Source: Mycobacterium sp. WUMAC-067
GTDB lineage: Bacteria > Actinomycetota > Actinomycetes > Mycobacteriales > Mycobacteriaceae
Assembly: GCF_020217485.1 (NCBI RefSeq)
Contig: NZ_JAEKMI010000008.1
Location: 1-64,000, forward strand
Length of the DNA: 64,000 nucleotides
Direction: 5' to 3'
Under the pieces are notes generated by a model that did not search any database, was not told the DNA's origin, and saw nothing but the letters and a program-made list of their open reading frames with translations. Positions 62,340 through 64,000 of this stretch are shown here, one piece after another (positions within the stretch are counted from its first letter, which is position 1; each line of letters opens with the position of its first letter). Made by a program: the position numbers and the translations under genes.

Positions 62340-63299
62340 ATGGCAGACGACGACGTCGACCTCGACCTACTGAGGGTGTCGGCGCGGCAGTTTCTGGCCG
62401 ACCGCGGCGAGAAGGAATCCGTCAAGGACCTTGCGGCGATGGACTGGACGGGCCTGCTCGTCGATGAGGTGGTGGGTGGCGCCGGCTGGCGTCCAGTCGA
62501 AACGTGCGTCATAGCCGAAGAACTCGGACGAGCGAACGACAGGTCGGCGTGGTTGGGAACCACGGTCGCCGCCGCGGCGCTCGCCTCGGCGCCCGACGAC
62601 CTGAGGGAACAGTTGCTGCCCGGTCTGCTCGCCGGCACGATGGCGGCGGGCGTCACCGTCGTCAATGGCTCCGCACGGATCATCCGCGGCAATGAAGTCG
62701 ACATCATTGTGCTTCTGGGACGCAACGGAATTCACGTGATTCGTGACCCGGATCCCGCGCGGACGGTTCTGGACGGCGACCTGCTCGACGTCACCAGAAC
62801 GGTCTGGCGTATCGACCTCACCGACGCGCCCAGCACCCTTATCGGGCCGCCCGACAGGGCCACAGAGCTGACGGCCGTGGCTCGGCTGCTCGTTGCCGCC
62901 GACTCCGTGGGTGCCACGTCGATGACCCTTGAACGGCTGACGGCATACCTGCGGGAGCGCGTGGCGTTCGGGGCGCCGATCGCGAGTTTCCAAGCGATTC
63001 AGCACCGCCTCGTCGAGCTGCTGGTCTTCGAAGTCAAAGCGCGCGCCGTCGTCATGAAGGCCGCGCGTGCCATCGCCTCCGCCGACCAACGGGCGACCAC
63101 CTTGACGGCGGCGGCGCACGCATTCGTAGCGGCGAAAGCCACGGCCGCCGTGGACGAATGCATGCAACTGTCGGGCGGCATCGGATTCACCTGGGAGTAC
63201 CCGCTGCACCACGAGATGCGCCGTGTCTTCACCAACGCCCAGCTGATGGGCACGGCGCGGTCGAGTCGGGCGCTGCTGGCGGAGGTGTCCGGCTGGTGA
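62340..63299 (+). CDS. Acyl-CoA dehydrogenase, short subunit type
   Basis: 319 residues from ATG 62340, shorter than normal (about 380). The middle beta domain is reduced and canonical FAD loops are weak, while RVAFGAPIASFQAIQHRLVE and QLSGGIGFTWEYPLHHEMRR remain. Such chains pair with a full FadE, and the next gene, coupled by GTGA overlap, is one. The pair should form a heteromeric enzyme for bulky acyl-CoA. Confidence 0.87.
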   Translation: MADDDVDLDLLRVSARQFLADRGEKESVKDLAAMDWTGLLVDEVVGGAGWRPVETCVIAEELGRANDRSAWLGTTVAAAALASAPDDLREQLLPGLLAGTMAAGVTVVNGSARIIRGNEVDIIVLLGRNGIHVIRDPDPARTVLDGDLLDVTRTVWRIDLTDAPSTLIGPPDRATELTAVARLLVAADSVGATSMTLERLTAYLRERVAFGAPIASFQAIQHRLVELLVFEVKARAVVMKAARAIASADQRATTLTAAAHAFVAAKATAAVDECMQLSGGIGFTWEYPLHHEMRRVFTNAQLMGTARSSRALLAEVSGW

Positions 63300-64000
63300 G
63301 CGCTTTCGTCAACCGGCCCACCGAGGCGCAGCTGAACGATTTCAGGAATCGGGTCAGGACATACATCGCCGACCACGCACCGGCGATCGAGGCCCGCGAA
63401 GGCCATCGAGCTCCTGAGACCGCCGAACAGGAAACCCTACTGCGCGCTTGGTTCGCCGGCCTGTTCGACGCGGGTTTCGTGGGCGCGGACTGGCCGATCG
63501 AATACGGCGGTCGCGGCGACTACCACCCGCTGCACGATCGCATCGTGAGTGAGGAGATTCTGCGCGCCCGCGCGCCGCGCCCGGTGGACCAGGTGAACCT
63601 GGCTGCCCACGTGCTCCTGCACTTCGGTTCTGACGAACAGAAACAGACGTTACTGCCACCGATTCGGCGCAGCGAACATGTCTGGTGTCAGCTGCTCAGC
63701 GAGCCCGACGCCGGCAGCGACATCGCCGGAGTACGCAGCCGCGGTGCGCGGCAAGACGATGGCAGCTGGCTCCTCGACGGGCAGAAGACCTGGATCACCG
63801 ACGGACACTGGGCCGACATGGGCCTCGCCCTGGTCCGCACCGACCCGAGATCCTCGCGCCACCACGGCCTGTCGGTCTTTGCCGTGCCGCTCTCGGCGGA
63901 GGGTGTCGAGGTTCGTCCGATCCGCACGATCGGTGACGCGATCGAGGTCAATGAGGTCTTCCTCACCGGAGTCAGACTTGGTGCCGAGAGCCTGATCGGC
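63296..64000 (+). CDS. Acyl-CoA dehydrogenase, N-terminal part (runs off the window)
   Basis: From GTG 63296 the frame is open to the window end (about 235 residues). Seen are FDAGFVGADWPIEYGGRGDY, WCQLLSEPDAGSDIAGVRSR and LLDGQKTWITDGHWADMGLA, the FAD and substrate loops of FadE enzymes. The C-terminal catalytic part is outside the window. It is the full-length partner of the preceding short FadE, overlapping it by four bases. Confidence 0.88.
   Translation, partial: MSAFVNRPTEAQLNDFRNRVRTYIADHAPAIEAREGHRAPETAEQETLLRAWFAGLFDAGFVGADWPIEYGGRGDYHPLHDRIVSEEILRARAPRPVDQVNLAAHVLLHFGSDEQKQTLLPPIRRSEHVWCQLLSEPDAGSDIAGVRSRGARQDDGSWLLDGQKTWITDGHWADMGLALVRTDPRSSRHHGLSVFAVPLSAEGVEVRPIRTIGDAIEVNEVFLTGVRLGAESLIG

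Overview
The window reads as chromosome (or a large accessory region) of a nontuberculous Mycobacterium. The reasons are high GC, frequent GTG starts, two cyclopropane/methoxy mycolic acid synthase genes, a ctpV-DUF1490 copper operon, an LpqS-like protein behind a RicR-type box, DUF732 and DUF4189 secreted proteins, and a locus resembling the igr cholesterol side-chain operon. No tRNA, rRNA or CRISPR array was seen.

Region 1 (about 0.4-15.7 kb) is a metal-stress and envelope-regulation island full of relics. It holds a BlaI/CopY-type repressor, an M56 membrane protease that is its usual partner type, and five dispersed copies of one TACTA...TAGTA operator. It also carries a MerR regulator with a 19-bp-spacer promoter driving DUF1490-ctpV, and a second decayed copy of that MerR/ATPase module. 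The rest is a DUF5134 membrane protein, a TauE/SafE permease, a Met-rich small membrane protein, a SHOCT-like protein, an orphan anti-sigma factor with a broken sigma gene, an IS3-type orfA relic and an LpqS-like gene. Copper or redox handling is the common theme.

Region 2 (15.7-21.8 kb) has a gene-poor stretch with short repeats, the two mycolate synthases, relics of LpqS-like and lipoprotein genes, a small membrane protein and an N-truncated GMC oxidoreductase.

Region 3 (22-64 kb) is a dense set of CoA-linked lipid or steroid catabolic operons. 22.1-26.7 kb: a DUF35-thiolase fusion, an alcohol dehydrogenase, an SDR and a TetR regulator. 26.8-37.3 kb: a substrate-binding protein, a DapB-like reductase, two P450s, SDRs, an acyl-CoA ligase and a CoA transferase. 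37.6-43.9 kb: a tightly overlapped seven-gene operon (alkylsulfatase-like hydrolase, sulfotransferase, two SDRs, isomerase, VOC, dehydrogenase) facing an IclR regulator across a perfect 28-bp palindrome. 45.1-51.9 kb: an igr-like operon (P450, acyl-CoA dehydrogenase, MaoC, DUF35, acyl-CoA dehydrogenase, ChsH1-like, Ltp2-like, TetR). 52.1-64 kb: aldehyde dehydrogenase, a tandem CoA-transferase fusion, hydratase, amidohydrolases, a flavin monooxygenase and three acyl-CoA dehydrogenases, the last cut by the window edge.

The likely logic of region 3 is hydroxylation and oxidation (P450s, dehydrogenases), CoA activation (ligase, CoA transferases), dehydrogenation and hydration (FadE-type and MaoC proteins) and retro-aldol cleavage (Ltp2/DUF35). 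Each block has its own TetR or IclR regulator. The substrates cannot be read from the sequence. The best candidates for something undescribed are the seven-gene sulfo-type operon, the igr-like operon with a split ChsH2, and the dispersed BlaI-type regulon.
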